The notes: generated by a model from the letters alone, not told the origin. Numbered from the stretch's first letter, positions 40,101 through 47,871 are shown. The stretch: DNA of 64,000 bases from Candidatus Rokuibacteriota bacterium (GCA_016184365.1 JACPCW010000133.1:22167-86166), one strand, 5' to 3'. Program-made: numbers and translations.

Positions 40101-41006
40101 CGCGTCGGTGAACGGCCGCACCTCACGGCGCCAGGTCGTGATCACGCCAACGAGACCGCCCTCACGCAGCATCGGGACCGACAATACGGTCCTGACGCTC
40201 TCCCGCAGATGGACCGATGGCGGCGCGAAGGCCGGATCGTTCAGGAGGTCATGGACATGCACGGTGCGGCGCTCGAGCGCGGCCAGGCGCGTCGTCGTCT
40301 CGTGACTCGGCCGCAGACGCGACCGGCTGAGGTGTTCGGCGAATTCCGCGGTCGCGTTGTGGTGCGCCGCGGCCTGGAGAACCTCGCCGTCGTACAGGAA
40401 GAGCGCGGCGATGTTCGCGTCGCACAGGCGCGTTGCGTTCTCGAGAATCGTCGTGAATACCGGTCGGGTGTCCGTCGGCGAGCTGGAGATGACCCGCAGG
40501 ATTTCCGCCGTCGCGGTCTGCTGCTCCAGCGTCTCCGACAACTCCCGGGTCCGCTCTTCCACGCGGCGCTCCAGCGTCGCGTACGACTCCTGCAGGCGGC
40601 CCGTCATCTCGTTGAACTGCGCCGCGAGCGCCTGAAGCTCGTCGCCCGTCCGCACGTCCAGACGATGCGCGAGCTCGCCCGCGCCGATGCGCGCCGCGCC
40701 TTCCTGCAGCGTGTGGATCGGCCGCACCATGCGCCGCGCCAGCACCACGCTCGCGATCAGCGATGCCGCGACGCCGAGCAGGATCAGGACGATCGTGCGC
40801 GTGATCGACGCCTGCAGCGGGACCAGGGCTTCCTCGATCGGCTGCTCGACGAACACCGCCCAGCGGAGCGGCATGATGATCGAATACGCGGCCAGCACCT
40901 CGCGGCCCTGCGCATCGATGGCGCGCGGCGGCACTTCCCCGGCCGTCGTCGCCGACAACGCCGCCTGCACGTGCGGCAGGTGCGCGAACGACGTCTTCTG
41001 CAGCAC
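37116..41006 (-). CDS. Multi-GAF sensor histidine kinase (main reading frame)
   Basis: This part of the kinase encodes the end of an extracytoplasmic sensor, a membrane helix (IVLILLGVAASLIASVVL, about 72-90), a HAMP domain (MVRPIHTLQEGAARIGAGEL), five GAF domains in tandem joined by near-identical linkers, and a HisKA/HATPase core: H-box FLANMSHELRTPLNAVIGFS, N-box LLNLLSNAVKFT, G1 VTDTGIGIAPED and G2 GTGLGLALTKRFVEL. It should phosphorylate the adjacent receivers. The frame is open upstream to about 41066, but the true N-terminus with the first membrane helix is in another frame (see 41007-41559). GAF ligands unknown. Confidence 0.9.
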   Translation of the reverse strand: MLQKTSFAHLPHVQAALSATTAGEVPPRAIDAQGREVLAAYSIIMPLRWAVFVEQPIEEALVPLQASITRTIVLILLGVAASLIASVVLARRMVRPIHTLQEGAARIGAGELAHRLDVRTGDELQALAAQFNEMTGRLQESYATLERRVEERTRELSETLEQQTATAEILRVISSSPTDTRPVFTTILENATRLCDANIAALFLYDGEVLQAAAHHNATAEFAEHLSRSRLRPSHETTTRLAALERRTVHVHDLLNDPAFAPPSVHLRESVRTVLSVPMLREGGLVGVITTWRREVRPFTDAQLALVQTFADQAVIAIENVRLFTELQEKNRAITEALQQQTATSEILRVISSSPTDVQPVFDTITRSAVKLCDAASSIVTTYDGERIHLSAVSNLSPVGLEALRRNFPVRPGRETGASRAILERAVIQIPDTRADAELVLRDAADAAQYRSVLVVPMLRDGKPIGTVNVHKSEAGPFSDDHVQLLKTFADQAVIAIENVRLFTELQEKNRAVTEALEQQTGTAEILRVISSSPTDVQPIFQTIVESAVRLCEADFSGVVRFDGQHLWPGAAHNVTPAELDVMARMFPLAPDQAGAIGQAVTAKRVVQIEDFLALHDPQREAEYVFAQAQPRLGFRTVLVVPMLREGSAVGAILVWRRHVRAFTAKQVQLLQTFADQAVIAIENVRLFTELQEKNRAVTEALEQQTATAEILRVISGSPTDVQPVFESIAASAARLCGANFGGVMRLGADGVRLVAGYNMTDEQRASFDRFYPYQPARDTAVGIALLDCRVVHIRDVLDEPANPIREATRRALGYRTFLAVPMLREGVGVGVIVVWRHEAAAFSDAQIELLRTFADQAVIAIENVRLFTELQERTRDLARSVDQLTALSDVSRAVSSTLDLDRVLNTVVSRASQLAAADGCSIYEYDEQVEGFRVRATQQIAAEVLETQRASILHVGEGVVGRLMETRAPVQVPDITLERAYQSPLRDALVSGGYRSLLAVPMIQEDRVVGGLVVSRRVPGEFAAETVDLMQTFANQSALAIQNARLFREIQEQSRQLEVANRHKSEFLANMSHELRTPLNAVIGFSEVLIEKMFGDINEKQDEYLRDIHSSGRHLLSLINDILDLAKIEAGRMELEVTRFDLPQAIENAMTLVRGRADAHAIRLEADIDQRLGEFAGDERKFKQILLNLLSNAVKFTSEGGRVSLRAGLTNGTIEVAVTDTGIGIAPEDQQTVFEEFRQVGTDYARKREGTGLGLALTKRFVELHGGAIWLKSAPGEGSTFTFTLPVRPWPTSSS
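38890..40090 (-). repeat. GAF-linker direct repeats, about 540-555 bp period
   Basis: Near-identical 100-120-bp segments start at about 38890, 39445 and 39982. They encode the end of one GAF domain, the helix LFTELQEKNRAVTEALEQQT and the start of the next. Weaker copies at 38385 and 40500 border the outer GAF domains. Unequal crossing over could change the number of GAF domains. Confidence 0.75.
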
Positions 41007-41559
41007 CAGGCTGATGTCCGGATGCGCGACCAGATTGCCCTGCCCGTCGAGGACGAACGCGCGCGCTGACCGGCATCGCGATCGTCATGTAGGGCTCGGA
41101 GTCCTTCCGGAAATAGACGGGTCCGAACCAGGTGCGCGAGCGGGCCTCGGTAAACCGCGGCTTGTCGGAAAAGTCCTCCCGGCTGTCGATGACGTCCATG
41201 GACAGTCGCGAAATCCGTAACCGCTCCTTGCCGCTGGCGTCGAGATGCTGCAGCTCGGTGATCGGCTGCACCTGCTTTTGCAGGCGGTAGAAATCGATGC
41301 GGCGCTGCTCGAGCGCGGCCGACGGCGCGACGAGCTGCGGCTGCGTCGTCCAGCCCATCTGTCGCTCGATCTCGCGGACGAACGCCTCGATGCGCGCGGC
41401 GGCACCGACCGCCTTTTCGTTCTGGAGGGCGAGCAGCGAGGCGCGGTGCTCCTGGTAGCTGAACCACAGCTCGATGCCGCCGCTCGCGAGCAGGGCGCCG
41501 CTGACGAGCGCGACGAGCACGACGACGTACTTGAGGAAGAGACCGCGGCGGGCGATCAC
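41007..41559 (-). pseudogene. N-terminal sensor part of the kinase, out of frame
   Basis: GTG 41559 begins a membrane helix (FLKYVVVLVALVSGALLASG) and a dCache-like periplasmic domain ending SEPYMTIAMPVSA; there the frame is lost at about 41058-41066. The other frame resumes with RAFVLDGQGNLVAHPDISLV. One base is extra (or two missing), and relatives I remember have roughly 30 more residues between these two segments, so a deletion of about 100 bp out of frame is likely. The kinase would then lack a working sensor unless this is an assembly error. Confidence 0.7.
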
Positions 41560-41660
41560 ACTGAGACCGCTGGGCGGGGTGCTACCGGCGTCACCCGGCT
41601 ACGTTAGCACGCGGAGGGCGCCGGCTTGCGCGGCCTGTCAGGACGGCCGGGCCATGCGAC

Positions 41661-42206
41661 TCAGGCTGGCCGGACTCTCCGCCACAACGCCTGGGCGTCG
41701 ACGGGCAGGCTCTCGACCGCAGCGTCGACCTCGCTCACGGTGGAGGCGCCGTCCGGAACGCCCAGAAGTTGGGTGATGTCCCAGGCGTCCTGCGGTCCGC
41801 CGGCGTAGAGCTTGAGCAGTACCAGATCGCGGCGACGAACGACGGGCACCGTCACGCCGGCGATTTCGCTTGGACTCGCCGCCGCGACGGCGGTGGCCTG
41901 CCATGCGTGCCGGCCGACGACGATGTCGAGCGGCTCACTCTGCCGCGCGCGAACGCGCACGACGCCGGCAAGCGGGTCGGTCGCGTCGCCGCGCCTGATA
42001 TCGATCGCGAGATCGGTCGTCGACGACCAGTAGGCGTCCGTCAGACAACGAAGATCGGTCACGAGCAGATCGAGATCGGACGTGGAACGGCTGACACCAT
42101 GGATGGCCATTGCCCCGGCGCCGATCAGAGCGAAGGCGGTTCCCCGCTCGTGGAGCAGGCGGGAAACGGACGCGAGCACCGTCAACCGATGATGGCCTGC
42201 ATGCAC
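41661..42206 (-). CDS. Nucleotidyltransferase-fold protein (AbiEii/MNT-like)
   Basis: 181 residues. ALIGAGAMAIHGVSRSTSDL with DLDLLV gives the GG/GA-x(n)-S/T and DxD pattern of the pol-beta-like nucleotidyltransferase superfamily (about 27-50); a later Asp in PLDIVVGRH fits the third carboxylate. Such proteins are often the toxin or antitoxin half of two-gene modules. Its start overlaps the end of the small gene upstream by 25 nt, so the two form one unit. Confidence 0.75.
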   Translation of the reverse strand: MHAGHHRLTVLASVSRLLHERGTAFALIGAGAMAIHGVSRSTSDLDLLVTDLRCLTDAYWSSTTDLAIDIRRGDATDPLAGVVRVRARQSEPLDIVVGRHAWQATAVAAASPSEIAGVTVPVVRRRDLVLLKLYAGGPQDAWDITQLLGVPDGASTVSEVDAAVESLPVDAQALWRRVRPA

Positions 42207-42409
42207 GCCGACGGCCGGCGCCCAACCTGGCGCTGGCGCTCGAAGGAGCGGACGACCTCCTCACGGGAGAGCCGGGACTGCTGCGCCTTCGCGAATGCGT
42301 CGACGTCGCGCTCACCCAGCGACAGGGCGAGCGCGACACGATCCGACGCGCTCAGTTTCCTGAGCGCGGCGCGATCCTCCCGACGAAGGTCGTCCGCGAC
42401 ACTGCGCAT
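42182..42409 (-). CDS. Small helical protein paired with the nucleotidyltransferase
   Basis: 75 residues, charged and helical: LRREDRAALRKLSASDRVAL, ALSLGERDVDAFAKAQ, LSREEVVRSFERQRQVGRRP. It resembles the small helical proteins that precede nucleotidyltransferase genes in soil bacteria and is probably its regulator or antitoxin. TATAGT lies 6 nt before the ATG and no ribosome site is present. Confidence 0.7.
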   Translation of the reverse strand: MRSVADDLRREDRAALRKLSASDRVALALSLGERDVDAFAKAQQSRLSREEVVRSFERQRQVGRRPSACMQAIIG

Positions 42410-42415
42410 GCGTCG

Positions 42416-42421
42416 ACTATA
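42416..42421 (-). promoter_or_regulatory. -10 box of the nucleotidyltransferase pair
   Basis: TATAGT on the minus strand, 6 nt before ATG 42409, giving a leaderless message. Confidence 0.5.
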
Positions 42422-42436
42422 GCAGCGCGTCGCCTT

Positions 42437-42787
42437 TCAGCCGTCGAGGCGGCGGTACAGCAGATGGCGGCGGTTCGACGTGTACGGCCGGACCTCACCG
42501 GTCCAGCGGCCCTTGTCGACCGCCTTCGCCCACGGATCGCTCACCAGCACCGCCGGGCTCTCGAGGTCGTAGAGCGCGAGATACCGCGGCTGGTTGTCGA
42601 CGACGATGGTCTTCTTCTCGCCGCCGATGATCATCGTGAGCTCTTCGGTCTTGAAGCGCGCGACGGACACCACACCGGGCACCGTCTGGAGCATCGGAAT
42701 GTGCTCCTTGTCGTAGATCTCGTTGAACAGCGCTTCCTTGTCGGGCGTCACATCCATCGACACGTGGAAGAGATACCGTGATGCCAT
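42437..42787 (-). CDS. EthD/dabb-like alpha-beta barrel protein
   Basis: 116 residues. RYLFHVSMDVTPDKEALFNE and IYDKEHIPMLQTVPGVVSVA with RYLALYDLESP show the dimeric ferredoxin-like fold of EthD or similar proteins; the pattern DxEHxPxLxxVPGV is typical. The function is unknown, though such proteins are often found with enzymes of aromatic or acyl degradation. It lies 9 nt after the NIPSNAP gene in the enoyl-CoA hydratase operon. Confidence 0.7.
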   Translation of the reverse strand: MASRYLFHVSMDVTPDKEALFNEIYDKEHIPMLQTVPGVVSVARFKTEELTMIIGGEKKTIVVDNQPRYLALYDLESPAVLVSDPWAKAVDKGRWTGEVRPYTSNRRHLLYRRLDG

Positions 42788-42796
42788 GGACGCCTC

Positions 42797-43120
42797 CTAC
42801 TGCAGCGGCGAGAACTTCGTGGGCCGCCAGATCTTGTTGACGACGCGCTCGACCAGCGGGCCGTTCAGCTCGCTCTGCTTCTTCGCTTCCTGCCACTCCG
42901 GATCCGCCATGAACGCGTCCCACGCACGCTGGCGATGCGCGAGATCGTCGAACGCGCAGATGTAGGTGAGCTCGCTCGTGTCGCCGATGATCGTGTCCCA
43001 GAAGCCGACGACCTTGATGCCGTGCTTCCCGAACAGGCGCATCGTGACGTCGTTGAAGCGCTTCTGGATGTCGGGCATGCGACCGGGCATGACGTAGTAC
43101 GCACGGTACTCGTAGATCAT
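42797..43120 (-). CDS. NIPSNAP-family protein
   Basis: 107 residues: IYEYRAYYVMPGRMPDIQKR, FGKHGIKVVGFWDT, LTYICAFDDLAHRQRAWDAF and DPEWQEAKKQSE are the classic NIPSNAP (dimeric alpha-beta barrel) motifs. Its role is not established. AGGAGG ribosome site. Encoded between an enoyl-CoA hydratase and another ferredoxin-like-fold protein. Confidence 0.88.
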   Translation of the reverse strand: MIYEYRAYYVMPGRMPDIQKRFNDVTMRLFGKHGIKVVGFWDTIIGDTSELTYICAFDDLAHRQRAWDAFMADPEWQEAKKQSELNGPLVERVVNKIWRPTKFSPLQ

Positions 43121-43138
43121 GTTCGTCCTCCTGTGGCG

Positions 43139-43933
43139 TTATCGACCCTGGAAGATCGGCGGGCGCTTCTCGAAGAACGCGCGGCGCGCCTCGGCGGCGT
43201 CGTCGGTCGCGAAGGCGCGCCGGATGTTGGCGAGCTCGTACCGCAGCTGCGCTTCGAGGTCGATCGCCGTCGCGCGCGTGACGCCGCGCTTGGTCAGCCG
43301 GCTCGCGATCGGCGCCCGATCGGCGAGCAGCGCGCAGTATTCCGCCAGCCGCGCCTCGAAGCGATCGTCGTCGACGACCTCGCCCACGAAGCCGAGGCGC
43401 AGCGCCTCGTCCGCGCCGACGTCGCGGTTCTCGAGCAGGAAGCGCATCGCCTGCTCGTAGCCGACCGCCTGCGGCAGCGTCCACGTGAGGCCGCCGTCCG
43501 GCGACGCGCCGATGCGCGGATAGCCCGCGACGAAGCGCGCGCGGCGCGCGGCGATCCGCATGTCCGCGGCCATGGCGAGGGAGAGGCCGGCGCCGGCGGC
43601 GACGCCGTTCACGCCGGCGACGATCGGCTTGTCGCACAGGTGCCGCAGCACGAGCGCGAAGCGGCCGACCCAGGAGACGTCGTCCATCAGCCGCTCCTGG
43701 GGGGGCAGCGGCGAGGTGTCTTCGCCCGGGCCGCTCAGGTCGAGCCCGGCGCAGAACGCCTTGCCGGCGCCGGTGATCGCGAGGACCCACACGCCATCGT
43801 CGTGCGCCGCGTTCTCGATGGCGGTGACGACGCCCCAGGCGAGCTCGTGGCTGAGCGCGTTCATCTTGTCGGGCCGGTTGAGCGTGATCGTCCGCACGCG
43901 GCCCTTGTCTTCCAGCCGGACCACGTCGGTCAT
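43139..43933 (-). CDS. Enoyl-CoA hydratase/isomerase family protein
   Basis: 264 residues. TITLNRPDKMNALSHELAWG, FCAGLDLSGPG (oxyanion loop; Leu-Asp in place of Ala-Asp), GVAAGAGLSLAMAADMRIAA and GYPRIGASPDGGLTWTLPQA mark a crotonase. The Gly-Leu-Asp at the oxyanion site occurs in isomerase- and hydratase-type members alike. First gene of a three-gene unit with the NIPSNAP-like genes. Confidence 0.9.
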   Translation of the reverse strand: MTDVVRLEDKGRVRTITLNRPDKMNALSHELAWGVVTAIENAAHDDGVWVLAITGAGKAFCAGLDLSGPGEDTSPLPPQERLMDDVSWVGRFALVLRHLCDKPIVAGVNGVAAGAGLSLAMAADMRIAARRARFVAGYPRIGASPDGGLTWTLPQAVGYEQAMRFLLENRDVGADEALRLGFVGEVVDDDRFEARLAEYCALLADRAPIASRLTKRGVTRATAIDLEAQLRYELANIRRAFATDDAAEARRAFFEKRPPIFQGR

Positions 43934-43958
43934 CGTCTTTCCATCGAGGGCATCCGTG

Positions 43959-44228
43959 TCACGCCGAGACTACCGGGAATCCTTCGATCCGGGCCGCCGC
44001 CGCCAATCGCTCATCGAGTGATACGAACTCGAGACTCGCCGGACGTCCCTCGGCCGCGCGGAATGCCGCGGCGAGCTGGACGGCGTCCGCCGTGCGGAGT
44101 GGATGGACGCGCAGGAACGCCCACCAAGTCATCATCACCGGATCCGTCCGGAACACCTGCTGGAGTCGTCGACTGGAGGCTTCGGGAACCAGCAACGGGA
44201 CGACGGCGGAGCTGTCCCAGAATCTCAT
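43959..44228 (-). pseudogene. PIN-domain (VapC) toxin with an internal in-frame deletion
   Basis: The N-terminus MRFWDSSAVVPLLVPEASSR (first catalytic Asp5) and the C-terminus LRTADAVQLAAAFRAAEGRP with FVSLDERLAAAARIEGFPVV (last acidic residues) are intact. The protein has only 89 residues, about 50 fewer than relatives; the sequence jumps from VMMTWW to AFLRVHPL, so the central helices with the conserved Glu are missing. The deletion keeps the frame. Nuclease activity is probably lost. Confidence 0.75.
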
Positions 44229-44524
44229 CGCCCCTGGCGGCGTTCCTCGAGCAGTGCCTCGAGGACGCGCGCCGGCTTGCGCGCCCGCGCGAAGGGACGC
44301 GCGATGCGAGCGACCGGAGGCGCGACGGCCGAGCGCCGGATGACACCCGCACGCTCCAGGCGCGACAGGCGCCCGTCGACGTCCGGCGCGCCGGCGCCGT
44401 GGACCGGTTCGAGCCGGGCGACCGGCCGACCGCGGTCGAGGATCAGCACGGTCTCCCCGTGCCGGACGCGGTCGATCAGTGCGCTCAGCTGGTTCTTGGC
44501 GTCGGTGATGGTCGCGCGTCTCAT
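44225..44524 (-). CDS. Phd/YefM-type antitoxin of the VapBC pair
   Basis: 99 residues. The N-terminal Phd fold is clear (TITDAKNQLSALIDRVRHGE, TVLILDRGRPVARLEP), followed by a basic tail (RIARPFARARKPARVLEALL) that would bind the PIN toxin. It overlaps the PIN gene by 4 nt. TATTCT lies 6 nt before its ATG with no ribosome site. Retained although the toxin is damaged. Confidence 0.85.
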   Translation of the reverse strand: MRRATITDAKNQLSALIDRVRHGETVLILDRGRPVARLEPVHGAGAPDVDGRLSRLERAGVIRRSAVAPPVARIARPFARARKPARVLEALLEERRQGR

Positions 44525-44530
44525 CGAGCC

Positions 44531-44536
44531 AGAATA
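44531..44536 (-). promoter_or_regulatory. -10 box of the Phd-type antitoxin gene
   Basis: TATTCT on the minus strand, 6 nt before ATG 44524, leaderless spacing. Confidence 0.45.
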
Positions 44537-44564
44537 GCCAGATGCATCTGGCGACTCAAGCGCC

Positions 44565-45197
44565 CTAGTACAACCGGTTCTTGTAGCCGTCTTCGAGGCG
44601 GGCCTGGAGCGATTCGAGCGTCTCCGTCGTCGGCTTCGTCTGATCGAAGAACACGCGCGCCGGCCCGGGCAGCGCGGCGATGTCCGGCCACTTGTCCGGC
44701 TTCCACAGGCCCGAGCGCCGGAACGCCTTGGCGCAGTGGAAGAACACTTCCTCGATCTCGACGCCGATCGCGAGCTGCGGCCGCTTGCCGTCGACGCTCA
44801 TCCGCTCGAGCAGCTCGGCATCGCGCAGGATCGAGGCGCGTCCGTTGATGCGCAGCGTCTCGTCCTTGCCCGGCACGAGGAAGAGCAGCCCGATGTGCGG
44901 GTTGGCGAGGATGTTCCGCATCCCGTCGAGCCGCTTGTTCCCCGGCCGATCCGGAATCACGAGGTGCGTGTCGTCCAGCACGAGCGCGAACCCGGCCGGA
45001 TCGCCTTTCGGTGACACGTCGAGCCGCCCTTCGCGGTCGGACGTCGCGAGCAGCGCGAACGGCGCCTTCGCGAGAAACGTCCGGCAGTGCTCGTCCAGCC
45101 GATCGAGCTGCTTCCGGAGCGCGAGCTCGCTCGGCTCGCCGAGCATGGCGCGCAGCTCGTCCAGCGACGTGACGACGTCCTTGAAGGGCTCGCTCAT
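44565..45197 (-). CDS. Pyridoxamine-5'-phosphate-oxidase-like flavin-binding protein
   Basis: 210 residues. Split-barrel fold: FALLATSDREGRLDVSPKGD, LVIPDRPGNKRLDGMRNILA, HIGLLFLVPGKDETLRINGR, and VEIEEVFFHCAKAFRRSGLW are signature segments of the MSMEG_1061-type subfamily of FMN/F420 PPOX proteins. Likely reduces small molecules or binds flavin. Last gene of the operon starting at 47835; the ATG follows the alcohol dehydrogenase stop by 14 nt, with a GAGGACC-type ribosome site. Confidence 0.88.
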   Translation of the reverse strand: MSEPFKDVVTSLDELRAMLGEPSELALRKQLDRLDEHCRTFLAKAPFALLATSDREGRLDVSPKGDPAGFALVLDDTHLVIPDRPGNKRLDGMRNILANPHIGLLFLVPGKDETLRINGRASILRDAELLERMSVDGKRPQLAIGVEIEEVFFHCAKAFRRSGLWKPDKWPDIAALPGPARVFFDQTKPTTETLESLQARLEDGYKNRLY

Positions 45198-45211
45198 GGT
45201 CCTCGCTCCTC

Positions 45212-46264
45212 TCAGTACCGGTCGACCACGGTGACGCCGACGGTGCCGTAGTTGTCCATCGATTCGATCACCGCGCCCGCCTCTTCGAGCGGCACCGTCC
45301 GGCTCACGAGCTTCTTCGGCGCCAGCTTGCCGCTCTCGACCATGCGCAGCATCGCGCCGTAGCGCGGCGCCTGCATGCCGTACGACCCGACGATCGTCGC
45401 TTCCTTGAGCACGACGAGATCGATCGGAATCGAGACCTCGCCTTTTTCCGCGGCCGTCGTCATGCCGATCTGGACGTGCCGGCCGCGTGTGCGGAGGCAC
45501 ATGATCGACGCGCGGCACGTCGCGGCGACGCCGAGCGCATCGACGGACACGTGCGCGCCGCCCTTCGTCACGTCCATGATCGCCTTCACCGCTCTGCCGT
45601 CGCGCGCGTCCACGGTGGCGACGGCGCCGAGCTCGCGCGCGAGCTCGAGCTTCTTGTCGTCGATGTCGACGGCGACGACGTTCGCACCGAGCGCCGTGGC
45701 GATCTGGACGGCGGAGAGGCCGATGCCGCCGCAGCCGTGGACGGCGACCCATTCACCCGGTCGCACGGCGGCCTGATCGGTGATCGCGTGGAACGACGTC
45801 ATGAACCGGCAGCCCATGCTCGCGGCCTCGACGAAGCCGATCGACTCCGGCAGCGGCACGAGGTTCACGTCGGCGAGCGGCACGCCGACGAGGCGCCCGA
45901 AGCCTCCCCAGTAATGGATGCCCGGCGTCATGCGCGACAGGCACACGTTCTGGTGCCCCGACGCGCAGAACTCGCAGCTGCCTTCGCCCTGGCTGAACGG
46001 CACGAGCACGCGGTCGCCCCGGCGGAACCGGCGCACATCCGGCCCCGCTTCCTCGACGACGCCGCAGAACTCGTGGCCGAGCACGTGCGGGAACTGCAGC
46101 TTCATGCCGAACCACGTCCAGTCACCGACCCACGCGTGCCAGTCGCTGCGGCAGATGCCGTTGGCCTCGACGCGAATCACCGCGCCGCCCGGCTGCGGCG
46201 TCGGATCGGGCATCGTCTGGACCACGAACGGCTTGCGGATGCCTTCCATGACCGCGGCTTTCAT
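45212..46264 (-). CDS. Zinc-type alcohol dehydrogenase (MDR family)
   Basis: 350 residues. Catalytic zinc ligands: NGICRSDWHAW (Cys38) and LGHEFCGVVEEAG (His/Glu about 63). The structural-zinc loop reads GEGSCEFCASGHQNVC, with Glu instead of the first Cys. The Rossmann domain starts WVAVHGCGGIGLSAVQIATA, and VDIDDKKLELA carries the cofactor-specificity Asp, suggesting NAD+. Oxidises an alcohol or 3-hydroxyacyl compound; it sits between an SDR gene and a PPOX gene. Confidence 0.9.
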   Translation of the reverse strand: MKAAVMEGIRKPFVVQTMPDPTPQPGGAVIRVEANGICRSDWHAWVGDWTWFGMKLQFPHVLGHEFCGVVEEAGPDVRRFRRGDRVLVPFSQGEGSCEFCASGHQNVCLSRMTPGIHYWGGFGRLVGVPLADVNLVPLPESIGFVEAASMGCRFMTSFHAITDQAAVRPGEWVAVHGCGGIGLSAVQIATALGANVVAVDIDDKKLELARELGAVATVDARDGRAVKAIMDVTKGGAHVSVDALGVAATCRASIMCLRTRGRHVQIGMTTAAEKGEVSIPIDLVVLKEATIVGSYGMQAPRYGAMLRMVESGKLAPKKLVSRTVPLEEAGAVIESMDNYGTVGVTVVDRY

Positions 46265-46273
46265 GACGTTCTC

Positions 46274-47062
46274 CTACTTCCGCGACGCGCGCGGGTCGCC
46301 GAAGGTGCGGGCGATCTCGATGTCCTTGCTCTGATCGCGAAGGATCGTCGGGCTGATGACGATCTCCTCGATCACCGTCCGCTCCGGCAGCGTCGCGCAG
46401 AGGAGGATCGCGGCCGCGACGTCTTCGGACTGCATCATCGTCGCGCGCGCGGTCTTGTCCGGCACGAGCGGGCGGTTGTCGAGAATCGGGGTGTCGACCT
46501 CCGCCGGCAGGATCGTCGTCGCGCGGATGCCGTGCTGCCGGTACACGTTGTGGACGAACTGCATCAGCGCGCGCGCGCCGGCCTTGGCCGCGCCATAGGC
46601 TGGCCCGCTGGTGAGGCCGGGACGCATCCCGCCGATCGACGACACGGTGATGATCGTGCCGCTCTTGCGCTCGACCATGTGGTCGAGCACGCCCTGCGTC
46701 AGCGCGTACACGCCGGTGAGATTGACGCCGACCACGTGGTCCCACTCGTCCGGTGAGATCCAGCGGAGGTTGCGCACCTTGCTCGAAAACCCGGCGTTGT
46801 TGACGAGGATGTCGACGCGTCCGAGCGTCGTGATCGCCCACGTCGCGAGCTCGCGCGCGGCCGCGGGACTGGCCACATCCGCGACGCGCGCGACCGCGCG
46901 GCCGCCCGCCTTCTCGATATCGGCGACGACGCCATCCAGCGGCTCGCGTCGTCGACCATTCACCACGACCGTTGCGCCCTCGGCCGCGAGCATCTTCGCC
47001 GCCTCGCGGCCGATGCCGGTCCCGGCGCCCGTGACGATCGCCACCTTGTTCTCCAGTCTCAT
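46274..47062 (-). CDS. Short-chain dehydrogenase/reductase (SDR)
   Basis: 262 residues. TGxxxGIG motif AIVTGAGTGIGREAAKML, NNAG at VDILVNNAGFSS, catalytic Ser in ITVSSIGGMRPG and YxxxK in AYGAAKAGARAL. Starts at ATG 47062, overlapping the stop of the enoyl-CoA hydratase gene (ATGA). Probably a 3-hydroxyacyl or similar alcohol dehydrogenase. Operon member with a crotonase and an MDR dehydrogenase. Confidence 0.92.
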   Translation of the reverse strand: MRLENKVAIVTGAGTGIGREAAKMLAAEGATVVVNGRRREPLDGVVADIEKAGGRAVARVADVASPAAARELATWAITTLGRVDILVNNAGFSSKVRNLRWISPDEWDHVVGVNLTGVYALTQGVLDHMVERKSGTIITVSSIGGMRPGLTSGPAYGAAKAGARALMQFVHNVYRQHGIRATTILPAEVDTPILDNRPLVPDKTARATMMQSEDVAAAILLCATLPERTVIEEIVISPTILRDQSKDIEIARTFGDPRASRK

Positions 47063-47835
47063 CGGCCCTTCCATTCAGGCTTCCGCTTCTCGACGAAGGC
47101 GCGCGCGCCTTCGCGGAAGTCCTCGCTCGTATAGATCTTCGCGATCAGGTCCTCGCCGCCGTGCACGCGGCGCGCCTCCGCGATCCGCCGCACCGCTTCC
47201 TTCGTCACCGCGATCGTCAGCGGCGCGTGGCTCGCGATCTGTTCGGCCAGCTCGCGCACCCGCGCGTCGATGCGCTCCGGCGACACGATCTCGTGCACGT
47301 AGCCGGCGGCGTGCGCCTCGTCCGCGGTCATGAACCGGGCCGTGAAGATCAGTTCCTTCAACCGCGACGCGCCGAGCGCGTCGACGTACCGCGAGTACGC
47401 CTCCATCGAGAGACAGTTGCCGAGCGTCCGCGCGATCGGCGCGCCGAACCGCGCGTCCGGCGTCGCGATGCGGAGGTCGCACGCCGTCGCGATCCCGAAG
47501 CCGCCGCCGACCGCGTAGCCCTGGATCTGCGCGATGACGGGCTTCGCGACGCGCTCGATGCGGTCGATGCGCTTGTCGCCGTCCCGCTCGTACCGGATGC
47601 CGTCTTCGGCGGACTCGAACACCTTGAACTGGCTGATGTCGGTGCCGGCGACGAACGCCTTGCCCCCGGCGCCGCGAAGAATGAGGACGCGCACCGAGTC
47701 GTCGGCGTCGACCTCTTCGCACGTGCGGTGGAGCCGCTCGTACATGTTCCACGTCATCGCGTTGCGCGCTTCCGGTCGGTTGAACGTGAGGGTGACGATC
47801 GCGCCGTCGCGCGTCACCAGAACTTCGTCGCTCAC
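47059..47835 (-). CDS. Enoyl-CoA hydratase/isomerase family protein
   Basis: 258 residues from GTG 47835, chosen because CAGGAGG precedes it by 8 nt; the frame is open 12 codons further to an ATG at 47871 that would overlap the -10 region. TLTFNRPEARNAMTWNMYER, FVAGTDISQFK (oxyanion loop), YAVGGGFGIATACDLRIATP and APIARTLGNCLSMEAY are crotonase motifs. It heads the operon with SDR, MDR and PPOX genes, opposite to the CoA-transferase pair. Confidence 0.9.
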   Translation of the reverse strand: MSDEVLVTRDGAIVTLTFNRPEARNAMTWNMYERLHRTCEEVDADDSVRVLILRGAGGKAFVAGTDISQFKVFESAEDGIRYERDGDKRIDRIERVAKPVIAQIQGYAVGGGFGIATACDLRIATPDARFGAPIARTLGNCLSMEAYSRYVDALGASRLKELIFTARFMTADEAHAAGYVHEIVSPERIDARVRELAEQIASHAPLTIAVTKEAVRRIAEARRVHGGEDLIAKIYTSEDFREGARAFVEKRKPEWKGR

Positions 47836-47871
47836 GAGGCGGGCCTCCTGACGGGCTGTCGGTCCGGGCAT

